DNA of 64,000 nucleotides, from positions 62,001 to 126,000 of the forward strand of contig NZ_SOHK01000007.1 in NCBI RefSeq assembly GCF_004404055.1, in the 5' to 3' direction. Under the pieces are notes generated by a model. The model was not told the DNA's origin. It worked only from the letters and a program-made list of their open reading frames with translations, and ran no database searches. Source of the DNA: Cryobacterium ruanii (lineage in GTDB: Bacteria > Actinomycetota > Actinomycetes > Actinomycetales > Microbacteriaceae). Position numbers and translations under genes: made by a program. This document shows positions 55,629 to 64,000 of the stretch, in pieces (position 1 is the stretch's first letter; every line of letters starts with the position of its first letter).

Positions 55629-55792
55629 ATCAGCATTCATCACCGCCCTCTGGTGGTTCGGTGAATCTTGTGGCTGGCAGCAGGGCGAAGCGACTCTCGT
55701 ATTACTCAGAATGTCGTGATCGTGGGGTCGTATGACAGATCGACGCGGTCACCACGATAGGTATGTGCCCGCCCGAGCGGCATCGGCCGGCA

Positions 55793-56603
55793 ATGACTGA
55801 GCGGCGTGAGTTCGCCGCGGCGGTCAACGAGCTGGCCTTGTCTTTTGAACGGGGTACGAGCATCTACCGGCCGTTCGTGCGTGTGCTTCGGGTCGGCGCC
55901 GCCAGCGTCTGCACGTTGGGCGCCCCTTTCGGGTCCGAGACGATTTGCGCGAGCACCCCGCTGGCCTTAACGTTTGATGAGCTTCAGCTCGGCCTCGGTA
56001 AAGGACCGTCCTGGGACGCCATGATCACCCGGCATGCGGTGCTGATCGATGACCTGCATGCGGTGCGGCATGCGCCTTGGCTGGCCCTTCCAAAAGGCGG
56101 CACGACACATTGACGTGCGGGCCGGCTACGCGTTCCCGCTGACCATGGGTTCACTCGATATCGGCGCGGTGTCGCTGTTCTCTCAGGGGTCGCAGGCACT
56201 GACTCTCGGTCAGATCGCCGACGCCGAAACACTCGCTCAAATTGCGACGGACCAGGCGGTGGCCATTCCCGATATCGATCGCACGGGTGACAAGTGGGCG
56301 AAGTTTCGGACCGGTGCCCTCGCCCAGGGTTTCGCCTCGATGCATGCGGTGCCGCTGCGTCTGCGCGCCATGACCATCGGAATCCTGCAGGAGCGTGTTA
56401 TCCGTAAGCGAGGTTGTTCGCCAGCAGCTGCCACACGCGATCAGTAGCCGGGTGCTGATCGAACAGGCCAAGGGTGTGGTGGCGTATACCAACGGCGCGC
56501 ACATGGGCGACTTTTTTGACAGATTCGCGACTAAACCAGAAACAATGGTCTTCCGCTCGCCGACGTCGCCGCAAGCATCGTGAATCGCGCGCTCAGCCTC
56601 TAA
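55793..56603 (+). pseudogene. GAF-ANTAR response regulator, broken
   Basis: The first part (FAAAVNELALSFERG, ASVCTLGAPFGSETICASTP, LGLGKGPSWDAMITRHAVLI) is in frame 2 to a TGA at 56111-56113. The next (AGYAFPLTMGSLDIGAVSLF, ADAETLAQIATDQAV) is in frame 3, followed by a second GAF-like piece with an internal join. Near 56400 the reading moves to frame 1 for the ANTAR start (SSRVLIEQAKGVVAYTNGAH), and after another shift LADVAASIVNRALSL ends it at TAA 56601-56603. Intact members bind RNA terminators through ANTAR. It lies just outside the right att-like repeat. Confidence 0.8.
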
Positions 56604-56755
56604 CACCTCGTGTTCAGCCTACTCACCGGCCGGTGAAGACTCGACGTGCGAGATAACTGAGATTCCATCGTCTTGGGGTAGACCGGGCATATACTTCTTG
56701 TGGCAACCCCAGACCCCGGTAGCACGCGAATTTTCCGAGCGTTCGAGGGGCGATC

Positions 56756-57091
56756 ATGAAACGCATATTTCACCCGGGCGGTTCAGTAATAACCGGCAGC
56801 GATCTTGCTGATGCGGTGTTGCTCTACGCCGAGGCACTGTGCAACCGACGCCAGGTAGACGTCGTGGACATACCAGTGATGGGCGACGACGGGAACCTAC
56901 TGCGGGCCCAGTTTTTGATCGGTTCGGCCAGCCAGCTGGTCAGCGTGACCGCGGACAACCTGTCGCCCGAACTTGTCGAACCGGAAACCACCGATTTTCT
57001 GCACCGTAAGGCGCAAAACGGCGCCATGATTCCCGCCGCCTGGACCCGTGAGGAGTCGGCAGCCGCGCAGTTCGACGACTTCGACTACTGA
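56756..57091 (+). CDS. Hypothetical protein (actinobacterial, intact)
   Basis: A 111-residue protein: GGSVITGSDLADAVLLYAEA, CNRRQVDVVDIPVMGDDGNL, RAQFLIGSASQLVSVTADNL. Balanced composition and a GAGGGGCG site before the ATG support a real gene. The C-terminus is acidic and aromatic (QFDDFDY). No signal peptide or membrane segment; family not recognised. Confidence 0.7.
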   Translation: MKRIFHPGGSVITGSDLADAVLLYAEALCNRRQVDVVDIPVMGDDGNLLRAQFLIGSASQLVSVTADNLSPELVEPETTDFLHRKAQNGAMIPAAWTREESAAAQFDDFDY

Positions 57092-57173
57092 CCTCCTTTT
57101 CGTCGGGCGCGGCGCATCGGGTTGCGCCGTGTCCGGCGAAGCCCCGGCCTCGGTCTCCCGGTAGGCTGATCGA

Positions 57174-57992
57174 GTGCCATTCTCGCTCGCCGACGTTACC
57201 CGTGTCGCCCATACCATGTGGCCCCTCGACGGCGCGCAGGACTGGGACGCCCCCGGCCTAGTCAGCGGTGATCCGTCCCGACCGGTGCGCAGAATCCACC
57301 TCGCTGTTGACGCCCTCGCCGCCACGGTCGATGAGGCTATCGCGTCCGGTTGTGACCTGCTCCTGACACACCATCCGCTGTTGCTTCGCGGTGTAACGAG
57401 CGTCGCCGAGGATGGCTATAAGGGTGCACTGCTCAGTCGGCTGATCCGCGCCCAGTGCGCTCTGCTGTCGGCCCACACGAATGCTGACGTCGTCGCTGAC
57501 GGAGTTTCCGATATCATCGCCACCCGGCTCGGTCTGGTCGACACGACCCCCATCACTGACAACGCGCTGCCCGGTACGGGTATCGGCCGGGTCGGCCGGC
57601 TCCCAAACCCGACGACCCTCGGTCACCTCGCCCACGCTCTGCTGGCCCTGCTGCCGCCCACGGCGTCGGGGGTGCGGGTCGCGGGTGTCTATACCGCACC
57701 GATCACCACCGTCGCGCTGTGCGGCGGCGCCGGGGATTCTCTGCTGCGACAGCCGAAGGTTCTGGCAGCGGATGTCTACATCACCTCCGACCTGCGCCAC
57801 CACCCGGCCTCTGAAGCTCGTGAGCAAGCACTCTGTGTGGGCGGCCCCGCTCTCATGGACGTGTCGCACTGGGCGAGCGAATGGCTCTGGCTGGAACCGG
57901 CCGCCGCGCAGCTGCGCGCAGCCCTGCCGGGAATGATCGTCACGGTCAGCGAACTGAACGCCGATCCGTGGTCCTTCGCCGTTGTGCACTAA
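57174..57992 (+). CDS. Nif3-like dinuclear metal centre protein
   Basis: A 272-residue YbgI/Nif3 family protein. DWDAPGLVSGDPSRPVRRIH, CDLLLTHHPLLLRGVTSV (metal-binding His pair), LLSAHTNADVVADGVSDIIA, and later DVYITSDLRHHPASEAREQA complete the metal site. It forms toroidal hexamers in relatives; function is uncertain. Start: GTG at 57174, beginning PFSLADVTRV. It is followed by the zinc-ribbon coiled-coil gene, a common pairing in actinobacteria. Confidence 0.92.
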   Translation: MPFSLADVTRVAHTMWPLDGAQDWDAPGLVSGDPSRPVRRIHLAVDALAATVDEAIASGCDLLLTHHPLLLRGVTSVAEDGYKGALLSRLIRAQCALLSAHTNADVVADGVSDIIATRLGLVDTTPITDNALPGTGIGRVGRLPNPTTLGHLAHALLALLPPTASGVRVAGVYTAPITTVALCGGAGDSLLRQPKVLAADVYITSDLRHHPASEAREQALCVGGPALMDVSHWASEWLWLEPAAAQLRAALPGMIVTVSELNADPWSFAVVH

Positions 57993-58052
57993 TCTCCGAG
58001 TCACTCCAATTTTCCGCACCACATCTCAATTCCAGCGTTAGGTCAGGACATC

Positions 58053-58790
58053 GTGAAGGCATCACCACTCGAGCAGAAGGAACTTCTGCGGCTTCAGGCC
58101 CTGGATATCAAGGTTCTGCAGCTCAGTCACCAGTCAAAGTCGCTCGTGCAACACGCCGAGCTGGCCACTCTCAATCGTGAGGCCGAAGCCAGCCGGATGA
58201 AACTGCTCGGTCGATCGGGCGAGCTCGACGACGTGCGCACCGAACTGGGACGCATCGAGAGCGACGTCGAGGTCGTCGAGAAGCGCATCGCACGCGACGC
58301 CGACCGCCTGCAGCACACCTCATCGATTAAGGACATCCAGGCCTTGGACTCTGAAATCGCCTCGCTCAAGAAGCGTCTCTTCGACCTGGAAGAGATCGAA
58401 ATCGCCGTGCTGGAGCGTCAGGAAGAGCACGAGGTTGCCGTAGCCGTGGTGCAGAAGGAACGCGACGCCATCGCGGAGCGCGTGAGCGCTACCGAGTCAG
58501 CGCGCGACGAGGTGCTCGTCGACCTGACCCGGCAGCTCGGAGAACTGACCCGAGACCGTGCCACGGTGGCTGCTACCATCCCCGGTGACCTCGCTGCGCT
58601 GTACGAGCGCCTCCGTATCACCGGCCACGGCAACGCGGCGGCCCTGCTGCGGGCCCGCACCTGCAGTGGATGCACGATGACACTCACCGGAAGCGACCTC
58701 GCCGCTGCTCGCCAGGCACCGGCCGACGAAGTCATCTTCTGCCCCGACTGCGACGCAGTGCTGGTGCGCACCGACGAGTCCGGAATCTAG
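58053..58790 (+). CDS. Zinc-ribbon domain protein with long coiled coil
   Basis: A 245-residue protein. Residues about 25-180 form heptad-rich helices (RIESDVEVVEKRIARDADRL, EIASLKKRLFDLEEIEIAVL). The C-terminus is a four-Cys ribbon: ARTCSGCTMTLTGSDL and VIFCPDCDAVLVR. The layout is that of the C4-type zinc-ribbon/CT398-like family. Start: GTG at 58053. It lies between Nif3 and rnpB. Function unknown. Confidence 0.9.
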   Translation: MKASPLEQKELLRLQALDIKVLQLSHQSKSLVQHAELATLNREAEASRMKLLGRSGELDDVRTELGRIESDVEVVEKRIARDADRLQHTSSIKDIQALDSEIASLKKRLFDLEEIEIAVLERQEEHEVAVAVVQKERDAIAERVSATESARDEVLVDLTRQLGELTRDRATVAATIPGDLAALYERLRITGHGNAAALLRARTCSGCTMTLTGSDLAAARQAPADEVIFCPDCDAVLVRTDESGI

Positions 58791-58834
58791 CCAGGGGTTA
58801 GCGCGGCGCTACACGCCCTGTAGGCTTGATTTTC

Positions 58835-59234
58835 GGAATGGGTCGGCAAGACGGTCGCGTCAGTCGTTTGGTCCTCGGACTATACGACTGCCGAGGAACG
58901 TCCGGGCTCCATAGAGCAGGATGGTGGGTAACACCCACCCGGGGTAACCCGCGAGACAGTGCCACAGAAAGTAAACCGCCTTCGGTGCCGAGCCTTCGGG
59001 AACGGTGCAGGAGGTAAGGGTGAAACGGTGGTGTAAGAGACCACCAGAGGCCAGGGTGACCTGGTCGGCTTGGTAAACCTCGTCCGGAGCAAGGTCAGAC
59101 AGAAAGCGTTGAGGCTGCTCGCCGAGCTTTCGGGTAGACCGCTAGAGGGCTGCGGCAACGTAGTCACGAGATAGATGACCGTCGACGGTGTGCAAACACC
59201 CGGACAGAACCCGGCGTACTAGCGGGCCCATTCC
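58835..59234 (+). ncRNA. rnpB: RNase P RNA component
   Basis: Helix P1 forms from GGAATGGGTC (58835-58844) and GGCCCATTCC (59225-59234). The conserved core GAGGAACGTCCGGGCTCC is near 58900, GACAGTGCCACAGAAA near 58960 and the 3' ACAGAACCCGGC near 59200. The length of about 400 bases and these elements fit bacterial type A RNase P RNA. It processes the 5' ends of tRNAs. Confidence 0.93.
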
Positions 59235-59296
59235 ACCCCATCGTGCTATGCGGGCCGCGGTCCGCCGTCGGGCCCGCCGCGGCACCACTCCGATAG

Positions 59297-60055
59297 CTAG
59301 CCGGGAAAACGGGCTGCCAATGCTGCCGCGCCGAGGATTCCGGCGTTGTTGCGGTGCACGGCGGGGATGATGCGCGTCTTCAGCCTGAGCAGGGGCAGAA
59401 AGCTTTCGTGATGCTTGGAGACCCCGCCGCCGACGATGAACAGGTCGGGGGAGAAGAGCAGCTCCAGAGTCGAATAGTACTTCTGCAGGCGGGCAGCCCA
59501 TTTGTCCCAGCTGAGGTCCTCCCGCTCCTTGGCCGAGTAGGCCGCGCGGGTCTCATAGTCGTAGCCGTCGATCTCAAGGTGGCCCAGCTCCGTGTTGGGA
59601 ACGAGCACACCGTCGTTGAGTAGCGCCGAACCGATGCCGGTGCCAAGGGTGGTCAGCAGGACGACGCCGGCCACGTCCTGGGCAGCACCGAACTGTGACT
59701 CGGCGTAACCGGCAGCATCCGCGTCGTTGACGAAGTGGATCGGATGCCCAAGTACTTTTTCGAACAGCGTTTCGGCGGCCAGTCCGATCCACTTCGACGA
59801 CACGTTCGCTGCCGACATGGTGTGCCCGTTCTTCACGACGGCGGGAAAGCAGACGCCGACCGGCAGTCCGTCGACGTCTTTGGAGACGGTGGCGAGCAGG
59901 GTGCGGGTGGCCTCGATAATGTCCTGCGGGCGACCGCCCTTTGGCGTGGGCAGCTTCACCCGGTCGGAGAGCAGCGCACCGGTCGTGAGGTCGACCACCG
60001 CCCCTTTGATTCCGGTACCACCGATATCGATACCGATTGCCGACGTTGTAATCAT
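59297..60055 (-). CDS. ppgK: Polyphosphate glucokinase
   Basis: A 252-residue ROK-fold kinase. IGIDIGGTGIKGAVVDL is the phosphate-binding loop, HFVNDADAAGYAE holds the catalytic Asp, TLGTGIGSAL is the second phosphate motif and NTELGHLEIDG the sugar Glu region. It phosphorylates glucose with polyphosphate or ATP. It lacks the ROK zinc cysteines, as PpgK proteins do. Convergent to rnpB. Confidence 0.94.
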   Translation of the reverse strand: MITTSAIGIDIGGTGIKGAVVDLTTGALLSDRVKLPTPKGGRPQDIIEATRTLLATVSKDVDGLPVGVCFPAVVKNGHTMSAANVSSKWIGLAAETLFEKVLGHPIHFVNDADAAGYAESQFGAAQDVAGVVLLTTLGTGIGSALLNDGVLVPNTELGHLEIDGYDYETRAAYSAKEREDLSWDKWAARLQKYYSTLELLFSPDLFIVGGGVSKHHESFLPLLRLKTRIIPAVHRNNAGILGAAALAARFPG

Positions 60056-60106
60056 GTCCCTATTCTCTTTCTGTGAAGCCGAGACCGAACCATCCGAAGA
60101 AGTCGG

Positions 60107-60970
60107 TCAGGCGAGTGTCAGGATCTCGGCGCCGCGCTCGGTCACGACGAGGGTGTGCTCGAACTGTGCGGTGATGCTCCGGTCACGGGTCAGCACGGTC
60201 CAGTCATCGCTCCAGATATCCCAATCGCTGGTTCCGAGGGACAACATCGGCTCGATGGTGAAGACCATCCCGACCTCCATCACCGTGTCGTACTGCGGCG
60301 CATCGTAGTGCGGAATGATGAGACCGGAGTGGAACGCCTCGCCGACGCCGTGACCGGTGTAGTCACGCACGACGCCGTAGCCGAAGCGTTTGGCGTAGGA
60401 CTCGATGGTGCGCCCGATCACATTGACCTGGCGCCCCGGGGCGACGGCCTTGATGCCGCGAACTAGGGCCTCCCTGGTTCGCTCGACCAGCAGCGTCACC
60501 TCTTCGCTGGCGTCGCCGACAATGAACGTGACGTTGGTGTCGCCGTGCACGCCGTTCTTGTACGCCGTGATGTCGATATTGACGATGTCGCCGTTGTCGA
60601 GCACCGTGTTGTCGGGGATTCCGTGGCAAATGACCTCATTCACCGAACTGCAAAGCGATTTCGGGTATCCGCGGTAGCCGAGGGTCGACGGGTAGGCGTC
60701 GTTCGCCAGCATGAAGTCATGGCCGATCTGGTCGAGTTCCTCCGTGGTGACGCCGGGAACGATAGCCCGGCCGACAGCGGCAATGGCCTGGGCGGCAATG
60801 CGGCCGGACTCACGAATGAGCTCGATCTTCTCGGCCGAATAGACGTCAGAGCCGGTGAAGGGGCTCGGCCCTTGCCGGCCGACGTACTCCGGGCGAACGA
60901 TGTGGGAGGGAACAAAACGGGTCGGTGACACCGTTCCCGGGATGAGGTGTCCGATGGAATCCTTAGGCAT
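60107..60970 (-). CDS. map: Methionine aminopeptidase, type I
   Basis: A 287-residue enzyme. Metal ligands: Asp in [11 protein letters not shown], Asp in [11 protein letters not shown], His in [11 protein letters not shown], Glu in [11 protein letters not shown], Glu in [10 protein letters not shown]. The N-terminal extension with [20 protein letters not shown] is typical of actinobacterial MapA. Start: ATG at 60970; the frame to 61042 crosses the divergent SPOR-like gene. It removes the initiator Met from nascent proteins. Confidence 0.95.
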   Translation of the reverse strand: MPKDSIGHLIPGTVSPTRFVPSHIVRPEYVGRQGPSPFTGSDVYSAEKIELIRESGRIAAQAIAAVGRAIVPGVTTEELDQIGHDFMLANDAYPSTLGYRGYPKSLCSSVNEVICHGIPDNTVLDNGDIVNIDITAYKNGVHGDTNVTFIVGDASEEVTLLVERTREALVRGIKAVAPGRQVNVIGRTIESYAKRFGYGVVRDYTGHGVGEAFHSGLIIPHYDAPQYDTVMEVGMVFTIEPMLSLGTSDWDIWSDDWTVLTRDRSITAQFEHTLVVTERGAEILTLA

Positions 60971-60982
60971 AGGATCAAGCTT

Positions 60983-61171
60983 ATGGCCGAGGACAAAGAA
61001 CACGCATTCTGGTACAACATGCGCACCGGGCAAGTGGAGCACGGTTTGCAGTCGGCGTCAATTGATCGGGTCGGGCCCTTCCCTACGCGCGACGGGGCCG
61101 CTCATGCCCTGGAGAAACTGCGCGCTAACAGCGCTCAGTGGTCGGAAGACGACGCCCGCGACGCCCGCTGA
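60983..61171 (+). CDS. Small SPOR-like domain protein
   Basis: A 62-residue protein: [40 protein letters not shown], ending SEDDARDAR. It matches the short SPOR-like proteins regularly found divergent to map in Micrococcales. Start at 60983 is only 13 bases from the map start, so the two share one promoter region. Role unknown. Confidence 0.85.
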   Translation: MAEDKEHAFWYNMRTGQVEHGLQSASIDRVGPFPTRDGAAHALEKLRANSAQWSEDDARDAR

Positions 61172-61192
61172 GTCGCCCCGAGCATTCGGGTT

Positions 61193-62077
61193 CTACTCGT
61201 AACTGTGCTCGGGAGCCGGGTAGGCGCCGGAGGCGACGTCCGCGGTGAACCGCTGCACAGCATCCGTCAGCACCGCTCGCACATCGGCGTATTGGCGGAC
61301 GAATTTAGGCACCCGCCCGCTCGTCATGCCGGCGAAGTCCGTCCAGACGAGCAACTGGCCATCAACGGATGGCCCGGCGCCAACCCCGATGGTCGGGATC
61401 GACAGGCGTTCCGTCACACGAGCTGCAACGGTCGCGGGCACCATCTCCAGCACGACGGCGAAGGCCCCGGCGTCCTGCACGGCGAGGGCATCGGCGATGA
61501 GTTCCTCGGCGGCGTCCCCGCGGCCCTGGATGATGTGCCCGCCCAAACCGTGTTCGCTCTGGGGGGTGAACCCGACGTGGCCCATCACGGGAATTCCGGC
61601 CGAGACGATACGCCGGATCTGCTTGTGACTGCGCCGGCCACCCTCGAGCTTCACCGCGTGCGCCTGGGCCTCCTTCATGAACCGCACGGCCGTGGCGAGT
61701 GCCTGGTCCGGCCCGCTCTCATACGATCCGAACGGCATATCGGCCACGACCAGGGCTCGCGTGACCGCGCGGGCAACGGCACGGGTCAGTGGGATGAGCT
61801 CGTCGACCGTAACCGGAAGGGTGGTCTCATACCCGAAAACGTTGTTCCCGGCTGAATCACCCACTAGGAGGAAGTCGATCCCAGCTTCGTCGAAAATTTG
61901 GGCAGTGAGCATGTCGTAACTGGTCAGACCCGTGATGGGGATGCCCTGCAACCTGGCGGTCTGAAAGTGGCGGGTCCGCACCCGTTTGGGCCCGTCCGCC
62001 GCGCGATACGGATGCTGCACCGCGGCATCCGCTGGGGAAGTCGTCTGCTCGGGCCCGGGGGCTGTCAACTCTGGCAT
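61193..62077 (-). CDS. panB: 3-methyl-2-oxobutanoate hydroxymethyltransferase
   Basis: A 294-residue enzyme of pantothenate synthesis. LQGIPITGLTSYDMLTAQIF, FLLVGDSAGNNVFGYETTLP, MPFGSYESGPDQAL, VKLEGGRRSHKQIRRIVSAG and GHVGFTPQSEHGLGG contain the metal- and ketopantoate-binding residues of the PanB barrel. Start: ATG at 62077; an ATG at 62098 is possible. It is divergent to glnA2. Confidence 0.95.
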   Translation of the reverse strand: MPELTAPGPEQTTSPADAAVQHPYRAADGPKRVRTRHFQTARLQGIPITGLTSYDMLTAQIFDEAGIDFLLVGDSAGNNVFGYETTLPVTVDELIPLTRAVARAVTRALVVADMPFGSYESGPDQALATAVRFMKEAQAHAVKLEGGRRSHKQIRRIVSAGIPVMGHVGFTPQSEHGLGGHIIQGRGDAAEELIADALAVQDAGAFAVVLEMVPATVAARVTERLSIPTIGVGAGPSVDGQLLVWTDFAGMTSGRVPKFVRQYADVRAVLTDAVQRFTADVASGAYPAPEHSYE

Positions 62078-62163
62078 GCGACAAGTGTAGTCAGGCAAGT
62101 AATCAAGCCGGGAGCCAGTAGCCTAGAGCTACGTACCTGTTGGAGCAATCAGAGAGAGCGTGA

Positions 62164-63501
62164 ATGGACAAGCAGCGCGACTTCGTTCTTCGGACCATCG
62201 AGGAACGGGGAATCAAGTTCGTTCGACTCTGGTTCACCGACGTCGTCGGCACACTGAAATCAGTCGCCATTGCACCCGCCGAGGTGGAGGGCGCGTTCAA
62301 CGAAGGCCTCGGTTTCGACGGCTCCGCCATAGAGGGCCTCACCCGTTCATTCGAAGCGGATGTTCTCGCTCACCCGGATCCCACCACCTTCCAGATTCTG
62401 CCCTGGCGCGGTGAAGTCGATCCGACCGCCCGCATGTTCTGCGACATCACCACGCCCGACGGCCAGCCGGCCGTGGCCGACCCTCGCAACGTGCTCAAGC
62501 GCACCCTGGCCAAGGCGGCCGAACGCGGCTTCACTTTCTACACCCACCCCGAGGTGGAGTTCTACCTGCTCAAGTCGTCGAAATACGGCAAGAACGGACC
62601 GATTCCGGTCGATTCGGCCGGCTACTTCGACAACGTCCCCGGCGGAACCGCCCACGATTTCCGTCGTCGCTCCGTGCGCATGCTCGAAGACCTCGGAATC
62701 TCCGTGGAATTCAGCCACCATGAGGCCGGACCGGGCCAGAACGAGATCGACCTGCGGTACGCCGACGCGCTCACCACCGCCGACAACATCATGACGTTCC
62801 GCACGGTAGTCAAAGAAGTCGCGATCGAGCAGGGCGTTTACGCGACGTTCATGCCCAAGCCGATGTCGGAGCACCCGGGATCCGGCATGCACACGCACAT
62901 GTCGCTGTTCGAGGGCGACGCGAACGCCTTCTACGAGGCCGGCGCAAAGTACCAGCTCTCCAAAATCGGCCGCCAGTTCATCGCCGGGCTGCTCAAGCAC
63001 GCCCCGGAAATCACCGCCGTGACCAACCAGTTCGTCAACTCGTATAAACGGTTGTGGGGCGGCGACGAAGCCCCAAGCTTCGTCTGCTGGGGCCACAACA
63101 ACCGTTCAGCCCTCGTACGCGTGCCGCTGTACAAGCCCAACAAGGGCCAGAGCGCCCGGGTGGAGTACCGCGCTATCGACTCGGCAGCCAACCCTTACCT
63201 TGCATACTCGCTCATGCTGGCCGCCGGTCTCAAGGGCATCGAAGAGGGTTACGAATTGCCCCCGGAGGCCGAAGACAACGTGTGGAGCCTCAGTGACACG
63301 GAACGTCGTGCGCTCGGCTACACGCAGCTGCCGGCCAGTCTCGACCACGCCATCCAGTTCATGGAGGAGTCCGAGCTTGTCGCTGAGACCCTCGGCGAAC
63401 AGGTCTTCAACTATGTACTGCTAAACAAGCGGCAGGAATGGCGTGACTACCGGTCACAGGTCACTCCGTTTGAACTGCAGAAAAACCTGGAGATGCTCTA
63501 G
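62164..63501 (+). CDS. glnA: Glutamine synthetase type I, GlnA2-like
   Basis: A 445-residue GS. FTDVVGTLKSVAIAPAEVEG, GLGFDGSAIEGLTRSFEADV, HPEVEFYLLKSS, NEIDLRYADALTTADN, HPGSGMHTHMSLFEGDA and SYKRLWGGDEAPSFVCWGHN are the standard motifs. The C-terminus (NVWSLSDTERRALGYTQLPA) lacks the NLYDLP adenylylation Tyr motif of GlnA1, so it is GlnA2-like and probably not controlled by adenylylation. It forms glutamine from glutamate and ammonia. glnE follows directly. Confidence 0.94.
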   Translation: MDKQRDFVLRTIEERGIKFVRLWFTDVVGTLKSVAIAPAEVEGAFNEGLGFDGSAIEGLTRSFEADVLAHPDPTTFQILPWRGEVDPTARMFCDITTPDGQPAVADPRNVLKRTLAKAAERGFTFYTHPEVEFYLLKSSKYGKNGPIPVDSAGYFDNVPGGTAHDFRRRSVRMLEDLGISVEFSHHEAGPGQNEIDLRYADALTTADNIMTFRTVVKEVAIEQGVYATFMPKPMSEHPGSGMHTHMSLFEGDANAFYEAGAKYQLSKIGRQFIAGLLKHAPEITAVTNQFVNSYKRLWGGDEAPSFVCWGHNNRSALVRVPLYKPNKGQSARVEYRAIDSAANPYLAYSLMLAAGLKGIEEGYELPPEAEDNVWSLSDTERRALGYTQLPASLDHAIQFMEESELVAETLGEQVFNYVLLNKRQEWRDYRSQVTPFELQKNLEML

Positions 63502-63539
63502 CTCCTCACCGGTGTCGATGATCAAAGGAATCACCCGCG

Positions 63540-64000
63540 ATGGAGCGTTTGAAATTGACCCTGACCGAACTCGTTCGGGTCGGCTTCGTCGACCTCGCCG
63601 AGGTGCGTGTGCGCCTCGACGAGGTCGCCCTACTCGGTGCTGCCAGCCCCCACAGCGATTCCGGGGGTTCCGACCGTTTGACCGACACGCGGATGTTGTT
63701 GCCGCTGCTCACGGCAACAGCCAGCCCGGATGCCGCGCTCGTCGCCCTGGTCGCCCTGCTGCGTCAGGGTTCAGTTGAATTGTTCGACCTCCTCCAGTCA
63801 GATGCGGCGGCCGGGCGTCTCCTGAAAGTCCTCGGGGCGTCGAGCGGGCTGGCCGAATTCTTTCTGCGACACCCGGAAGAATTGCCAGTGCTGTCGACTC
63901 CGCTGGTCGTGCTGCCGAACGTCGATGCTCTGGTACACGACCTGCTCGACGCCGTTGGCGCCGTCGACGGATTCTCAGTACTGATCGATGATGAGGCGTG
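63540..64000 (+). CDS. glnE: Glutamine synthetase adenylyltransferase/deadenylase, N-terminal part (cut by window edge)
   Basis: The frame is open from ATG 63540 to the window end, 153 codons. LTLTELVRVGFVDLAEVRVR, SVELFDLLQSDAAAGRLLKV, LGASSGLAEFFLRHPEELPV are typical of the actinobacterial GlnE N-terminus. The catalytic nucleotidyltransferase domain lies outside. AAAGGAA precedes the ATG. It modifies GlnA1-type GS in response to nitrogen state and is usually next to glnA2 in actinobacteria. Confidence 0.9.
   Translation, partial: MERLKLTLTELVRVGFVDLAEVRVRLDEVALLGAASPHSDSGGSDRLTDTRMLLPLLTATASPDAALVALVALLRQGSVELFDLLQSDAAAGRLLKVLGASSGLAEFFLRHPEELPVLSTPLVVLPNVDALVHDLLDAVGAVDGFSVLIDDEA

Overview
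This looks like chromosomal DNA of a high-GC Gram-positive actinobacterium, most likely Microbacteriaceae (Micrococcales). The support is the right-hand half: an aceE - fasR - fabD-fabH-acpP-fabF block, a DUF3145 gene, polyphosphate glucokinase, a map/SPOR/panB/glnA2/glnE order, bacterial RNase P RNA, frequent GTG starts and GC-rich codon use. The genus cannot be fixed from sequence reading alone.

Layout. (1) 1-3749, minus strand: a translationally coupled set of an RpiR-type regulator, an amidohydrolase, an M20 peptidase-like amidohydrolase and a glutamine-synthetase-like enzyme cut by the window edge. The amidohydrolase plus GS-like pair resembles a split FluG. A broken Orn/Lys/Arg decarboxylase is divergent to it. 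(2) 5.3-11.7 kb: decayed DNA with remnants of a uracil-DNA-glycosylase-like gene, a tyrosine recombinase and a chromate transporter, plus an intact MarR regulator divergent to two NAD(P)-binding proteins. (3) 11.7-20.95 kb: a divergent ROK regulator and a seven-gene sugar operon (two TIM-barrel isomerase-like proteins, a lipoprotein binding protein, ABC ATPase, permease and two Gfo/Idh/MocA dehydrogenases). The enzyme set matches the known oxidation-elimination-hydration-reduction route for levoglucosan. (4) 20.9-21.6 kb: remnant of a MobF conjugative relaxase. (5) 21.7-26.9 kb: a frameshifted IclR regulator, an MBL-fold hydrolase, a small ABM monooxygenase, GTP cyclohydrolase II and a ferredoxin-reductase-like flavoprotein, with a divergent Cys-rich SufR-like regulator. 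(6) 27-36.3 kb: a stress/metal accessory cluster (DUF488, two DUF2945 proteins, 3-methyladenine glycosylase, CmtR-type Cd/Pb sensor with CDF exporter, DUF3140, SDR, XRE regulator, alpha/beta hydrolase, DUF808).

(7) 36.7-64 kb is mostly core: a CASTOR/POLLUX-like channel, ScyD-like secreted protein, a lipoprotein, a PolA-like exonuclease/polymerase, DUF3145, the fatty-acid block with its regulator FasR, aceE, an AhpE-like peroxiredoxin, tRNA-Val, and then Nif3, a zinc-ribbon coiled-coil protein, rnpB, ppgK, map, panB, glnA2 and the start of glnE. It is interrupted at 52.3-55.6 kb by a segment bounded by a 44-bp near-perfect repeat of the tRNA-Val 3' end, which looks like the att scar of an integrated element. 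Inside are an LVIVD/PA-domain secreted protein and gene fragments; just outside is a broken GAF-ANTAR regulator.

Overall the left part (about 3.8-36 kb) reads as an accessory region with many broken genes and mobile-element scars, the right part as conserved chromosome. The most interesting intact module is the ROK-controlled 3-keto-sugar/anhydrosugar operon at 12.9-20.95 kb. The flavoprotein-RibA operon and the tRNA-Val scar are the next best targets.
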